Below are positions 47,989 to 56,393 of a DNA stretch of 64,000 nt, in pieces. Under the pieces are notes generated by a model. That model did not search any database, was not told the DNA's origin, and saw only the letters and a program-made list of their open reading frames with translations. Positions within the stretch are counted from its first letter, which is position 1. Each line of letters begins with the position of its first letter. A program made the position numbers and the translations under genes. Source of the DNA: [Mycobacterium] nativiensis (GTDB lineage Bacteria > Actinomycetota > Actinomycetes > Mycobacteriales > Mycobacteriaceae); assembly GCF_020172685.1 (NCBI RefSeq), contig NZ_CP083986.1, positions 258,070 through 322,069 of the forward strand. The letters are read 5' to 3'.

Positions 47989-47989
47989 G
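47951..47989. repeat. attL core (39-bp direct repeat with attR)
   Basis: Begins CTTGGGAAGCTGATGTTCTG and ends at the 5' end of tRNA-Gly, spanning from the anticodon loop to one base beyond the acceptor end. Identical to 60300-60338. Confidence 0.93.
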
Positions 47990-48052
47990 AGTAGGTGTCT
48001 GACCTGCGCATACGCACTCGATTACCTCGGGCGTGGCACGTCGGTGTCACAC

Positions 48053-49231
48053 TCAGTGTTGCAATGAGTTCGCAGCGGCGCGCAGGGCGTCGTCCTGGCT
48101 GTGAGCATACAACCTCATGGTCAGGGCCGGATCATTGTGTCCGATGTACGCGGCGATGACCGCGGTCGGTACCCCGTCGAGGTGCATGAGCGTTGCGGCG
48201 GTGTGGCGCGCACCGTGCAATTTCAGGTGTCGCATTCCCGCTCGCTTCAAAGCATCGCGCCAGTACCGAGACAACACGGCGGGGCTGTATGGGTCGCCAA
48301 CCTCGTTGGACACCACATAGGCGCCTGAGCGGTACGCAGAGCCGGCCTCATCGCGTTCGATACGTTGACGCTCGCGCGCATCACGCAAGGCGTCCACGAG
48401 GCGATCTGGGAGCGGGAGCGTGCGCCGCGACATCGCTGATTTGGGGTCGTTCTCGACTGAGTGCCCACCAGCGCTTACCCGGTTGTTGACGATGGTCAGC
48501 GTGTGGGCGTCGAGGTTAACGTCGGACCATCGAAGCCCGGCGATCTCACCACGCCGCAACCCCGTGAGCGCAAGGTGCCAGGCGTGGGCCAAGCGGTCGT
48601 CATCGAGGCTCGACAGGAACTCTTTGACCTCGCCGGGTGTGAACGTGTCGAGTGATTGATGGGATGACGCTACTCGGGTCACGCCCACGGCGACGTTGCG
48701 CGGCACGAGTCCTTGTCGGTGTGCGTCCTCGAGCAATCGGGCGGTAGCGCTGATGACCTTGTTCACGGCCTTCGGCCCCCAGGGCTTGCGCTTGCGTCCC
48801 TTCGGGAACTTCGTCGTGGCTGGTGTGGTCGTCCCACCCTTTACGAGAGCGCGAACCATCTGGTCGATCTGAGCCTTCGTCAGTGATTGGAGGTTCAACT
48901 CTCCGTGGAACTGTTTCAGAACATTGAGGTCATAGGTCAGCTTGGACAGCGACGTGGCGCGGAGGTTGTGACGAGCGGCCAGGTAGTCGTCCACGGCGTC
49001 ACCCACGGTGAGTGTCTTGCGGGCGACGAACGTCCCTTTTGCTGCCTCGGTGCGAACCACTGAAAGTGTATCTCGCGCTTCGCGTTCCGTCTTGAAACGT
49101 CGTCGGACCTGACGGCGCTTACCGGTGATGGGATCCTTGCCTGCATCGGTGAGCACTTCGTAGCGAGTCTCAGCTTTGCCTGTCGTGCGATTGCGAACCT
49201 CTACCTTCTTGAACAGTTGACGTGTCGCCAT
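48053..49231 (-). CDS. int: Tyrosine integrase
   Basis: A 392-residue site-specific recombinase. N-terminal arm-binding region contains RQLFKKVEVRN; core-binding SAM-like domain follows (VDDYLAARHNLRATSLSKLT). Catalytic residues are Arg in LTGLRRGEIAGLRW, His-x-x-Arg in LHGARHTAATL, and the nucleophile Tyr in LTMRLYAHS. Adjacent to attL, as usual. ATG at 49231 overlaps the repressor stop by one base (TGATG). Confidence 0.95.
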   Translation of the reverse strand: MATRQLFKKVEVRNRTTGKAETRYEVLTDAGKDPITGKRRQVRRRFKTEREARDTLSVVRTEAAKGTFVARKTLTVGDAVDDYLAARHNLRATSLSKLTYDLNVLKQFHGELNLQSLTKAQIDQMVRALVKGGTTTPATTKFPKGRKRKPWGPKAVNKVISATARLLEDAHRQGLVPRNVAVGVTRVASSHQSLDTFTPGEVKEFLSSLDDDRLAHAWHLALTGLRRGEIAGLRWSDVNLDAHTLTIVNNRVSAGGHSVENDPKSAMSRRTLPLPDRLVDALRDARERQRIERDEAGSAYRSGAYVVSNEVGDPYSPAVLSRYWRDALKRAGMRHLKLHGARHTAATLMHLDGVPTAVIAAYIGHNDPALTMRLYAHSQDDALRAAANSLQH

Positions 49232-49713
49232 CAGTCGACCGACCAACCTTGCTTGCGCACTTGGCGTTTCGCCTGTCCGAGCGTTGAGCGTGCATTGAGT
49301 CGCGTCGGTTCGTCGGTGTCGTTGCGATGCTCCTCGTACCAGTGCCGAGCATCGGCGTAGCGATAGACGTCCATCATGTCGCTATCGCTTGGGTCATAAC
49401 CGGCGAACCACAGCGTTGCGTCGAGTCCTGACGTATCCACACCAGGGGATTGCTCGACGTCGCTCGTTCGGGCGTACAGGAGCGAAACTGGCGCAACGTC
49501 AAGGGCCTTCGCGAGCAAGATCAGCTCCGCTACGTCGATGACTCGCTTACGTCCTGATTCAAGGTTGGCGATGGTGTCGCGGGTGACCAGCCCATCGGTT
49601 GCATCAGCAAGCGCGTTGAGTGACATACCTCGGTCGTCGCGTTTGGCGCGTACGGCGCTCGCGATGTGTGCGCGTAGTTGGTCGGCCCATGAAGGTGTTT
49701 CTTCCGTCGTCAT
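49231..49713 (-). CDS. XRE-family HTH repressor
   Basis: A 160-residue protein with a Cro/C1-type HTH at residues 15-85 (RDDRGMSLNALADATDG, TIANLESGRKRVIDV). The C-terminal half (DPSDSDMMDVYRYADARHWY) is unassigned. Divergent from the excisionase gene across a 90-bp region with repeated GTATCA half-sites, and cotranscribed with the integrase. It is the likely master repressor of the element. Confidence 0.9.
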   Translation of the reverse strand: MTTEETPSWADQLRAHIASAVRAKRDDRGMSLNALADATDGLVTRDTIANLESGRKRVIDVAELILLAKALDVAPVSLLYARTSDVEQSPGVDTSGLDATLWFAGYDPSDSDMMDVYRYADARHWYEEHRNDTDEPTRLNARSTLGQAKRQVRKQGWSVD

Positions 49714-49803
49714 ATTGACAACGTATCAGAACTGACGTTGCTAGATCGACCATGTATCATCGACGATGAACACAGTGATACGTCGTCAATCTGAGGGAGC
49801 AAA
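49714..49803. promoter_or_regulatory. Divergent promoter-operator of the element
   Basis: Contains CAACGT-N10-ACGTTG (49720-49741) and further GTATCA/TGATAC half-sites at about 49732, 49752 and 49780 on alternating strands. TTGACA at 49715 followed after about 17 bp by TTGCTA could be the rightward promoter. GAGGGAGC precedes the excisionase ATG. The pattern fits repressor sites of a lysogeny switch. Confidence 0.55.
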
Positions 49804-49980
49804 ATGGCGATAACCCAGGCAGAACGCCTGTGCACGGTCGATCAAGCGGCGAAGATTCTCGGGTGTGGTCGGGGGAAGGTCTACGCGATGATCCGTGAGG
49901 ACGAGCTTCGTAGCGTCAAGATCGGCAAGCTCAGGCGCATCCCGGCGTCCGCGTTGAAGGAACTGGCGGATGGCGAGTAG
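49804..49980 (+). CDS. Excisionase-like small HTH protein
   Basis: A 58-residue protein with a MerR/Xis-type helix-turn-helix, LCTVDQAAKILGCGRGKVYAM followed by RSVKIGKLRRIPASALKEL. Such proteins direct excision by bending att DNA. First gene of the rightward run, with GAGGGAG ahead of the ATG. Its stop overlaps the next gene. Confidence 0.85.
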   Translation: MAITQAERLCTVDQAAKILGCGRGKVYAMIREDELRSVKIGKLRRIPASALKELADGE

Positions 49981-50143
49981 CCACGCAGAGTGCAATCACC
50001 CGAAGACCACCAGCGCTCGTGACCGGTGTCGGATGCAGGACGGCGAGTACCGCAAGCGGAGACGCGAACGCCAGCGGGAGTACCAGACAAGCCCCGAGTA
50101 CCGCGCCAGGAGGCGCGAACACTACCGCGAGGTGGCGCGATGA
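49970..50143 (+). CDS. Small basic phage protein
   Basis: A 57-residue, strongly basic protein with ECNHPKTTSARDRC and EYRKRRRERQREY repeats, reminiscent of small HNH-associated or zinc-ribbon phage proteins (similar EYR..RRR motifs). Overlaps the excisionase stop by 11 bp and the next ATG by 4 bp. Function unknown. Confidence 0.6.
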   Translation: MASSHAECNHPKTTSARDRCRMQDGEYRKRRRERQREYQTSPEYRARRREHYREVAR

Positions 50144-50292
50144 GCACCGACGCCCGGGGCGAGCTAATCAAAGGTGCTCGGCCGAACGCCGGGGAACTGC
50201 GGAGCAAGAAAAGCAAAGGAGCCAAAGGCATCCCGACTCAGGACCACACCCGCAGGCAGCAACTCATCGAGCGATTGAAGGGGAAGAAATGA
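50140..50292 (+). CDS. Small hypothetical phage protein
   Basis: A 50-residue basic protein, MSTDARGELIKGARPNAGEL..., ending RLKGKK. ATGA overlap with the gene before and with the one after support coupled translation. No family known. Confidence 0.6.
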   Translation: MSTDARGELIKGARPNAGELRSKKSKGAKGIPTQDHTRRQQLIERLKGKK

Positions 50293-50627
50293 CCGATGAA
50301 CCGATGCATCTTGGCCCCGTCGACCCGGAAATCCTGGATGCGCTTTGGGGCGTGATGCAACCCCTCTGGACGGATGAGGGCGAGACGCTGCTCCGGGTGG
50401 TCGAGACCGATCCCGAGTGGGTCGCAATCGCCGACAGCTTTCACGACAACTTCAGCCAGGAGTCAGATCCCCGATGCCCTGAATGTGGTGCGGCGTGGAA
50501 CACGATCTACATGAAGATCTGGCAGAAGGGTGACTTCCTCATCTGCATCGACTCGTTCTATTGCAAGCGAAACACCGACCATCGTTGGACGCGATCGACT
50601 GGCCCGAACCGGCGGATCCAAGCGTAA
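50289..50627 (+). CDS. Hypothetical phage protein with a zinc-ribbon-like CPEC motif
   Basis: A 112-residue protein with CPECGAAW and later FYCKRNTDHRW, a possible Cys2-Cys-His metal site. ATGA overlap with the previous gene. No function assigned. Confidence 0.7.
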   Translation: MTDEPMHLGPVDPEILDALWGVMQPLWTDEGETLLRVVETDPEWVAIADSFHDNFSQESDPRCPECGAAWNTIYMKIWQKGDFLICIDSFYCKRNTDHRWTRSTGPNRRIQA

Positions 50628-50732
50628 GAACGCCCGGTCGCAAAGACTCCTGATCTAGCAATCCCGCTGGTCAGGCCAAAAAGAATGCCCGTGAGCCGTG
50701 AACTCGCGGGCATTCATGTCAGAGGAGAATCA

Positions 50733-51071
50733 ATGACGAATGAAACGCTACATGACGGCGACTTCGACTTGAGGCCCGAGGACGCCCCACACGAGTGGGT
50801 GGCGTTCAAGCGTGAAGCGCGCTTTCAAACTCGCGTCCGTGAGGGCCATTCGGCCAGCATCGAGTTGTTCCCGTGTGACGCTTTGAGTTGCGAGATGGGT
50901 GGCGACGAAGACGATTGCAGCGACCGCGTGGTAGCGGTGGTCAGTGATGACCACGAGATTGGTACGCGGCGTGCGCTATGCGAGGCACATCTGGTGATGT
51001 ATCTGGCAGACGTGATTCCAACGGTGCACAACCTCGAACACCTGTACAGAAATCACGTGCGTCCGAACTAG
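50733..51071 (+). CDS. Hypothetical phage protein
   Basis: A 112-residue acidic protein with ELFPCDALSCEMGGDEDDCS and CEAHLVMYLADVIP. The Cys/His spacing again suggests a metal site. AGAGGAGAA precedes the ATG. An ATG at 50685 is in frame but lacks a ribosome binding site. Confidence 0.65.
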   Translation: MTNETLHDGDFDLRPEDAPHEWVAFKREARFQTRVREGHSASIELFPCDALSCEMGGDEDDCSDRVVAVVSDDHEIGTRRALCEAHLVMYLADVIPTVHNLEHLYRNHVRPN

Positions 51072-51361
51072 CGCTGCGACGGCCCGTCTGCGCTCATCAG
51101 AGGCTCATCCCTCATGGGCGTGGGCGGGCCTGTCGGCGTCTGTGAATTGCGTGTACGTCGAATGACACATCGCCGGCGTCAAAGTCGCGCAACGTCGATC
51201 TGAGGCGCTGCAATCGTCGTCCATTAATCCCTGTGCCGTCGATTATGCGGGGATAAATCGCTAAAAGCGCATCCCCGCACGTCAATTCGATATTAATTGG
51301 CGGGAGACCGCCATTGTTACGATTGGTGGCGTGAATGGTAGTTCGCACGGAAGGAATGGAA

Positions 51362-51559
51362 ATGGCTGGACCTAAACCTGGCGAACCAGGCCGCCGAGAA
51401 TACCTCGACAAGCTAAATGCTCGTCGCAAGAAGCGCCGCGAAGACCCCGAATACAGGGAGCGCGCCAATGCGCGGGCTAGAGATCAACGAGCACGCAAGA
51501 AGGCTACTGAAAACACCTCCCGCCAGAGGAAAGCGAGCAAGGATCGTGGCAAGGGCTAA
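51362..51559 (+). CDS. Small highly basic phage protein
   Basis: A 65-residue Arg/Lys-rich protein, MAGPKPGEPGRREYLDKLNA..., with KKRREDPEYRERANARARDQ, the same EYRxR style as the protein at 49970. GGAATGGA lies before the ATG at 51362. Probably nucleic-acid-binding. The preceding 290 bp (51072-51361) show no gene but are AT-richer and may hold its promoter. Confidence 0.6.
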   Translation: MAGPKPGEPGRREYLDKLNARRKKRREDPEYRERANARARDQRARKKATENTSRQRKASKDRGKG

Positions 51560-51896
51560 ACCCCGAACCTTGGACTTCACCCAGGTGCAGTCACCAGACG
51601 AGCAGTATCAGGAAGTTGTAAAGGCTCTGCGCGGAGGTCGCCCATCGATCCCGCGTCCACTGGACGTCAGGGGTCCGACGACGTTCAGCATCGATAAAGA
51701 CGGAAACCTGCGGCACCACACGAGGCCGGTGCCTGAGTTTCGTATGGAGCGGGTACGTCGGATTTTGTGGGAGTGCCAGCAGCGCTCGGACTGGCCGTAT
51801 CGCCGGGACTCGTTCTTTCGGCATCCGTCGCTGCGGAACGTGCCCTGCACGGTCCTGAGGCGTCTGGTGCAGGAAAGCGAGGCGCGGCATGGGTAG
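51546..51896 (+). CDS. Hypothetical phage protein
   Basis: A 116-residue protein from a GTG with AAGGA before it. It contains VRRILWECQQRSDWPYRRDSF and ends ESEARHG. Overlaps its neighbours on both sides (14 bp and 8 bp), which supports an operon with the RepA-like gene. No domain recognised. Confidence 0.6.
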   Translation: MARAKPRTLDFTQVQSPDEQYQEVVKALRGGRPSIPRPLDVRGPTTFSIDKDGNLRHHTRPVPEFRMERVRRILWECQQRSDWPYRRDSFFRHPSLRNVPCTVLRRLVQESEARHG

Positions 51897-52896
51897 CGGT
51901 GGAGAACCTGCAGCGAAGCGTAAGACCTCATGGACGCTCGATGAGTTGTGGGAGACCCAGTTTCCCGAGGTGCAGTTTCTAGTCGACGGGATGGTGCCCG
52001 AAGGCTTGTCTCTGCTCGTCGCTGCGCCCAAGGTGGGCAAGTCGTATTGGCTCGCCACCCTGATCGTGTGCTTGCTGTGGGACATCGCGCCATTCGGCAA
52101 GGCCGGCGTTGAAGGACGCGGATGCGACGTTCTGCTCATCACACCCGACGACCCGTCAGCGCGGCGACTCAAGCAGCGCATCTCGTCTATCGCCGACGAG
52201 TTCGAGCTGGTGCGTGGCGAACGCAAGCACGACCTGTTCGTAGAGGAGGAGTGGGCGCCCATCGAGGACGGCGGCGCAGAGGACTTGGACGCCTGGTTGC
52301 GCGATCATCCGAACTGTAAAGCCGTGTTCATCGACACGCTGGATCGCTTGCGCGACGGAGGCAACGGAACAAACTGGATGAAGGCCGACGAGCGAGCAAT
52401 GGCGGCGCTCAAGATGATCGCTGACGCCCATGGCGTCACCGTCGTCGGTACGCATCATGACCGGAAAAACAAGGACTCAGACGACGTGCTGGACGTCGTT
52501 AGTGGCGGCCGAAAGATCACAGGCGGCGTGGACGCCATCCTCGTTCTGAAGCGGGCGCGTAATAGCCCGTACGCACGGCTGCAGGTCATCGGGCGCGACG
52601 TTGAAGACGTCGAGTACCACATGGCTTTCGATTACCCGGTGTGGACGTTGGGCGAGCGGGCGCAAGACGGCGACAGCACGCCAAAGCAGCGCACGCGCAA
52701 AGATGAAGTGCTCGACGCTCTGCGCGAAGCGGGCAAGGCTATGACCGCACAGGCCGTCTACGACGTTCTGCGGGAGGCGGGTTCGGAGCAGTCGTTGCAG
52801 CATGTGAGGCAGACGCTGTCGCGCCTGAAGGACGACGGTAAGGCGCTGCGTGTGCCTCGGGTTGAGGGGCGCTGTGGTGGCTATCGCGCCGTGTGA
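51889..52896 (+). CDS. RepA-like RecA-fold ATPase (AAA_25)
   Basis: A 335-residue protein of the hexameric RepA/DnaB-like class. Walker A APKVGKSYW at about 47-55, Walker B CKAVFIDTLDRLRDG near 142-156, and VTVVGTHHDRK as the sensor-type strand. The C-terminal 70 residues are a winged-helix-like domain (KDEVLDALREAGKAMTAQAVY). It probably drives replication of the excised element; a cluster of GGAATT repeats lies directly downstream. phiRv1/phiRv2 carry comparable replication genes. Confidence 0.85.
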   Translation: MGSGGEPAAKRKTSWTLDELWETQFPEVQFLVDGMVPEGLSLLVAAPKVGKSYWLATLIVCLLWDIAPFGKAGVEGRGCDVLLITPDDPSARRLKQRISSIADEFELVRGERKHDLFVEEEWAPIEDGGAEDLDAWLRDHPNCKAVFIDTLDRLRDGGNGTNWMKADERAMAALKMIADAHGVTVVGTHHDRKNKDSDDVLDVVSGGRKITGGVDAILVLKRARNSPYARLQVIGRDVEDVEYHMAFDYPVWTLGERAQDGDSTPKQRTRKDEVLDALREAGKAMTAQAVYDVLREAGSEQSLQHVRQTLSRLKDDGKALRVPRVEGRCGGYRAV

Positions 52897-52905
52897 CGGA
52901 ATGAC

Positions 52906-53027
52906 GGAATTATGGAATTATTCGGGTCATAACCCCACGTCAGGGCACAATTCCACTATGGAATTTTCATGGAACACTGCGGAATTATCGGACGCGACAA
53001 TTCCGTCGATAATTCCACCCTGGAATT
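52906..53027. repeat. GGAATT/AATTCC repeat cluster, candidate replication origin or operator array
   Basis: Eight copies of GGAATT or its complement occur at 52906, 52914, 52949, 52960, 52981, 52999, 53011 and 53022. Several form inverted pairs, for example AATTCC-ACTAT-GGAATT, and the outer copies form CAGGGCACAATTCCA / TGGAATTGTGCTCTG, near-perfect 15-bp arms. The segment is AT-rich against its surroundings and sits between the RepA-like gene and the next small gene. Confidence 0.65.
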
Positions 53028-53125
53028 GTGCTCTGACCTGCGCAAACGCTCTCCAGGATTCCATCATTCCATATTTCCATATAGAGAGAGTTATGTATGT
53101 GCGCGTAGCGCGCGAAGGGAGAGAA

Positions 53126-53359
53126 ATGGATCTCAAAAAAGTACGCGAGCTGATGAACAAGCTCAACCACGGCGACAGCAAGCACGGTGTGGGCAAAGCG
53201 ACTTCGGTCAAGACGTGGAGAACGGACCTGGCTGAGACTGATGACCCAGACGGCAACCTGCTGGACGCAAGGGTTGGGCGCGTCGATGAGGCTGAGTTCC
53301 CGCTCGGTTACGTCGGTCCTGCGTCGCCGCGCGACAACGACGACGCAGCAGACGATTAG
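53126..53359 (+). CDS. Small acidic phage protein
   Basis: A 77-residue protein, MDLKKVRELMNKLNHGDSKH..., with an acidic end RDNDDAADD. GAAGGGAGA precedes the ATG. A scaffold- or head-associated role is possible given the capsid gene ahead, but nothing proves it. Confidence 0.6.
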   Translation: MDLKKVRELMNKLNHGDSKHGVGKATSVKTWRTDLAETDDPDGNLLDARVGRVDEAEFPLGYVGPASPRDNDDAADD

Positions 53360-53694
53360 GAGCACCCAGCGTCAACGCTGCGCTCCGTTCGATCGTGCGA
53401 TGAGGGATTGATCGGTCGGAATTTGTACAGACGCTCACAGGAGCGCGCAACGCGCCATTGAGTCTGAAAGTCACTGCGATGTAACATCATTACCACGCAT
53501 ACGCGACGCGGAAAGTCGTGTTGTCCCACACCAGGACATAAAACGGGTGGGTGAGTGTCCATGACGCTCAGGCCGACGGGCTTACGGATACAGCATCAAT
53601 TGTCGGTATTGGTGCGACCAAACTTCAGGAGCGCAGCACGGCACAGGATTGTGCGTGTGTCTGTGCTCATCAAAACCATTGAAAGACTGGGAAA
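53360..53694. other. Gene-free leader region before the capsid gene
   Basis: No coding sequence supported in 335 bp. It has short self-complementary stretches (AGCGT-CA-ACGCT near 53367 and GCGCG-CAA-CGCGC near 53442) and probably includes the capsid promoter. The missing prohead protease that often precedes the capsid gene is not encoded here. Confidence 0.5.
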
Positions 53695-54528
53695 ATGACT
53701 AGTTTCATCACTAACAACTCGCCCAAAGGCTGGGCGATGGATGTCCAGGGTATTGCACCCGAAGCAGTAATTCCACAAGCGCTCATCCTTCAATGCACCA
53801 CCAAGGGCGGCGAAGTTCAGGGTGACGCACCCGTTGTCCGCGTGCCTCGCATCAAGATCATTGATGCTGGGTTCGTTCCCGAGGGCAACGACATTCCCGA
53901 AAGCGATCCCGAGCTCTCCGAGCAGTTGATCAAGACCGGGACCGTCGCGGAATTGCTGAAGGTGTCGCGTGATCAACTGGTCCAGAATTCGGCCGCGTCG
54001 CTGATCTCTCACGAGATGCGGCGTTCGTTGATCCACAAGTCGGACACGGCGTTCCTGTCGCAGCCTGCGCCTACTGCACCGGCGGAGTTTCCCCCGGGTG
54101 GGCTCCTGTCGTACGCGACCGATGCAGGTCCGTTGACGGGCGATCTGGACGCTCTGGTCGACGCATTCGCTGAGATCGAAGCGCTCCCCGGCGGTGTGGT
54201 CACCCACGTCCTCGCGCACCCGTCGGCATACGCGACGCTGCGCCAGATCAAGAAGGCGACCGGGTCGAACGAGGCTCTGTTGGGCGCGGGAACGCAGGCA
54301 GGCGAGAAGTCCATTCTCGGCGTGCCCGTGTTGACGACCAACGCGATGCCGTCCGACAAGATCATGGCACTGGACAAGAACTACATCGTGTCGGCCTACT
54401 CGAATCTGGAACTCGCACGGTCTGATGACTTCTACTTCAACTCCATCTCGGTGGCGTTGCGGGCGAGCTTCAGGTTCGGCGCGGGACTCCTCGAGAGCGA
54501 AGCGGCGCAGGTTCTGACCGTGTCGTAA
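53695..54528 (+). CDS. HK97-type major capsid protein
   Basis: A 277-residue protein with features of phage head proteins of the phiRv type: an N-terminal MTSFITNNSPKGWAMDVQGI, the middle IIDAGFVPEGNDIPESDPEL, VVTHVLAHPSAYATLRQIKK and the late ILGVPVLTTNAMPSDKIMAL, then SISVALRASFRFGAGLLE. It lacks the delta domain normally removed by the prohead protease. It is the only recognisable virion gene of the element. Confidence 0.82.
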   Translation: MTSFITNNSPKGWAMDVQGIAPEAVIPQALILQCTTKGGEVQGDAPVVRVPRIKIIDAGFVPEGNDIPESDPELSEQLIKTGTVAELLKVSRDQLVQNSAASLISHEMRRSLIHKSDTAFLSQPAPTAPAEFPPGGLLSYATDAGPLTGDLDALVDAFAEIEALPGGVVTHVLAHPSAYATLRQIKKATGSNEALLGAGTQAGEKSILGVPVLTTNAMPSDKIMALDKNYIVSAYSNLELARSDDFYFNSISVALRASFRFGAGLLESEAAQVLTVS

Positions 54529-54537
54529 CAACTGAAT

Positions 54538-54584
54538 AGGAATGGGGCGTAACTCCGAAATGGGTTGCGCCTCTTTCCATTCCT
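54538..54584 (+). terminator. Hairpin terminator after the capsid gene
   Basis: AGGAATGG-GGCGTAAC...GGTTGCGCC-TCTTT-CCATTCCT forms a two-part stem with one bulge, starting ten bases after the capsid stop. No clear U-tract follows, so it may be bidirectional or act through structure alone. Confidence 0.6.
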
Positions 54585-55345
54585 GAGTTCGATGATGCGA
54601 TGATTGGGTACGTGACGAAAAAATAAGATCGTCGTCTTCCGAAACGTCACACATGGACCATGCGTCGGGTGCAGGTGGAATCCTCGGTCCGTCATTACCT
54701 GTGCCCGCACATGGTTCTCATACCTGAACATCACGCTGCGTCGTCATCCCCCGAACTGGCCGATGCGCGTGACCTCGAAGGGCAACGTGTTACTGATGCG
54801 CGTTGTCCTTCTTGGTAGATAGGTGGTGTGCTCCGCAGTCCTGTTGTGTCACACCGTGAGTCGTATCCTTGGATTGCGTTCGTACGTGTTAATTGTGTGC
54901 GTGACCTGTTGTGTGACAACGCGACCCGACGCACTGTGTGGTGCACCCATGTGACGATATGACGCCTCTGAGTTCTCGTTCTCTCTTTCTGTTCTCCGAT
55001 TGCTTTGATGTGCCGCAATGACTTTCATCGATGGGGAATGCCAACCAGATCAATCTCATTGCTATGCCGACGCATAGGACCAATGAATCGCTGTCCACAC
55101 CGCCCGAACGCATCGAATCCCGCCCATCGCACCGCGTTTCTTGCGCATTCGGGTCATTCCCCCAGGTCAAACCCCTGCGGGGGACAGGGGGGTCAGACAC
55201 ACGGGGCCGCGGAGGGTCTTTGTTGCTCAAGCTGTGTACGGTTGGCCCGATAATTCTTCTGAGAGATCGACGAGGGGCAATACCGCTCTGACCTGGGGGT
55301 TTGACCTGTATCAGCATCATTGTCGGACCTTTGTATCAACCTTTG
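54585..55345. other. 760-bp region without a gene, with long-spaced inverted repeat
   Basis: The short open frames here have no ribosome binding site or recognisable domain. CAGGTCAAACCCC at 55163-55175 is repeated in inverted orientation as GGGGTTTGACCTG at 55296-55308, 120 bp apart. CCCCTGCGGGGG near 55172-55183 forms a short hairpin. The region could hold a promoter, a packaging signal or a non-coding RNA; none can be shown. Confidence 0.5.
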
Positions 55346-55867
55346 TCAGAGCGCCATTTCGTCCTGTGCGCGTCCATGCGTATCGCCCCCTGACGACGAC
55401 TCGCGCGCGTGTTCGCAGGACGTCACGGTCGCGCTCAGGCAGTCGCGTTGACGCCTTCGTACGAGTGTCATCAGTCGCGCTTCGCGTGCGAACCCCTCGG
55501 CGACGAACTCGGCCGTGTGGGCCGGATCGTTAAGCCACTCCAAGGGCAGGCCCGGTGTGCCGTCGCCTCTCGTCGCCTTGGGCTGTTGCTTCTTGCCCAG
55601 GTATTGGGCTACAGCGTCGAGGTCGTCAGGTGAGAACAGGTATTCAACTCCGCTCTTGGTGAGCGTCATTCTGAGGCCGGATTTTCGGATTGCGCGGCGC
55701 AGTGTATTTCTTGAAATGCCAAGAGCTGCAATAGCTTGCGAGGTAGTCATCATGCGCGGCATTATCGCGCTTGCGATCTCATGCGTTACCTCCGCGGGAG
55801 ATCCTACGATCTCATCGTCGAGCCTGCCCTTGCCGGTCAATTTCGCGGAGCATGCGTTTCGCTTCAC
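55346..55867 (-). CDS. HTH DNA-binding protein of element cargo
   Basis: A 173-residue protein. A helix-turn-helix lies near 40-60 (MTTSQAIAALGISRNTLRRA), followed by LTKSGVEYLFSPDDLDAVAQYLG. The C-terminal part is basic. The GTG at 55867 overlaps the upstream gene by 56 bp; ATG codons at 55753-55765 are more conservative starts. Cotranscribed with the HEPN-like gene, so possibly its regulator. Confidence 0.65.
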   Translation of the reverse strand: MKRNACSAKLTGKGRLDDEIVGSPAEVTHEIASAIMPRMMTTSQAIAALGISRNTLRRAIRKSGLRMTLTKSGVEYLFSPDDLDAVAQYLGKKQQPKATRGDGTPGLPLEWLNDPAHTAEFVAEGFAREARLMTLVRRRQRDCLSATVTSCEHARESSSGGDTHGRAQDEMAL

Positions 55868-56282
55868 CGATATTGCTCAGCACCTTAACAAGATCCTTTT
55901 CAAGGAGCTCTTCGTTGTAGCGCGCCTGGTACCAGATGCCGTCCGAGTGTTTCTCGAAGCCCTTACTGAAGACGATGGTCATAACACGGTGTGGCTCATC
56001 GCCTTCGACTGATCCGATGTCGACCATGTGCGCAAGGCGATCACGTAGCGACTTAGCCTCTCGGTAGATCTCAGACAGCCGGTGTGGGAAGTCGACCCCC
56101 CAGTCTCGACGGACAACTTTCTTGTACTCGTTGAGAATATTGTCGTCGGGATACGTCTTCCGTTCCGCGTATTCCCGAGCGGCATCGCCTTTGCGGGCAA
56201 ACAATGTGTAGTCCTTCATCAGCGCTTGCAGCTCTGTCCACGCGCCGAACAGTTTGAGCACCATCCGTTCCATGGCGACCAT
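55812..56282 (-). CDS. RDRLAH-motif (HEPN-like) hypothetical protein
   Basis: A 156-residue, mostly helical, charged protein. The segment REAKSLRDRLAHMVDIG resembles the R-x4-6-H region of HEPN-domain or Abi-type proteins, which are often RNases in defence or toxin-antitoxin systems; the family link is a motif-level inference. ATG at 56282 follows AGGTGCGACG. Divergent from a membrane-associated gene 111 bp away. Cargo of the element. Confidence 0.6.
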   Translation of the reverse strand: MVAMERMVLKLFGAWTELQALMKDYTLFARKGDAAREYAERKTYPDDNILNEYKKVVRRDWGVDFPHRLSEIYREAKSLRDRLAHMVDIGSVEGDEPHRVMTIVFSKGFEKHSDGIWYQARYNEELLEKDLVKVLSNIGEAKRMLREIDRQGQARR

Positions 56283-56393
56283 CGTCGCACCTACCGAAAG
56301 GGTGCCCTCGAAGCGTGCCAATGAACGTGGGCGCAGCGGGCCGGGAGCGCTCCCCTGGGTTGCTGCGTTACAGTCCATCGGTATTCTTTTGCC

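Noticed and set aside
52850..53125. Open frame through the GGAATT cluster joined to the gene at 53126
   Set aside because: The frame is open by chance; the ATG at 53126 has a proper ribosome binding site and the preceding peptide is encoded by the repeats.
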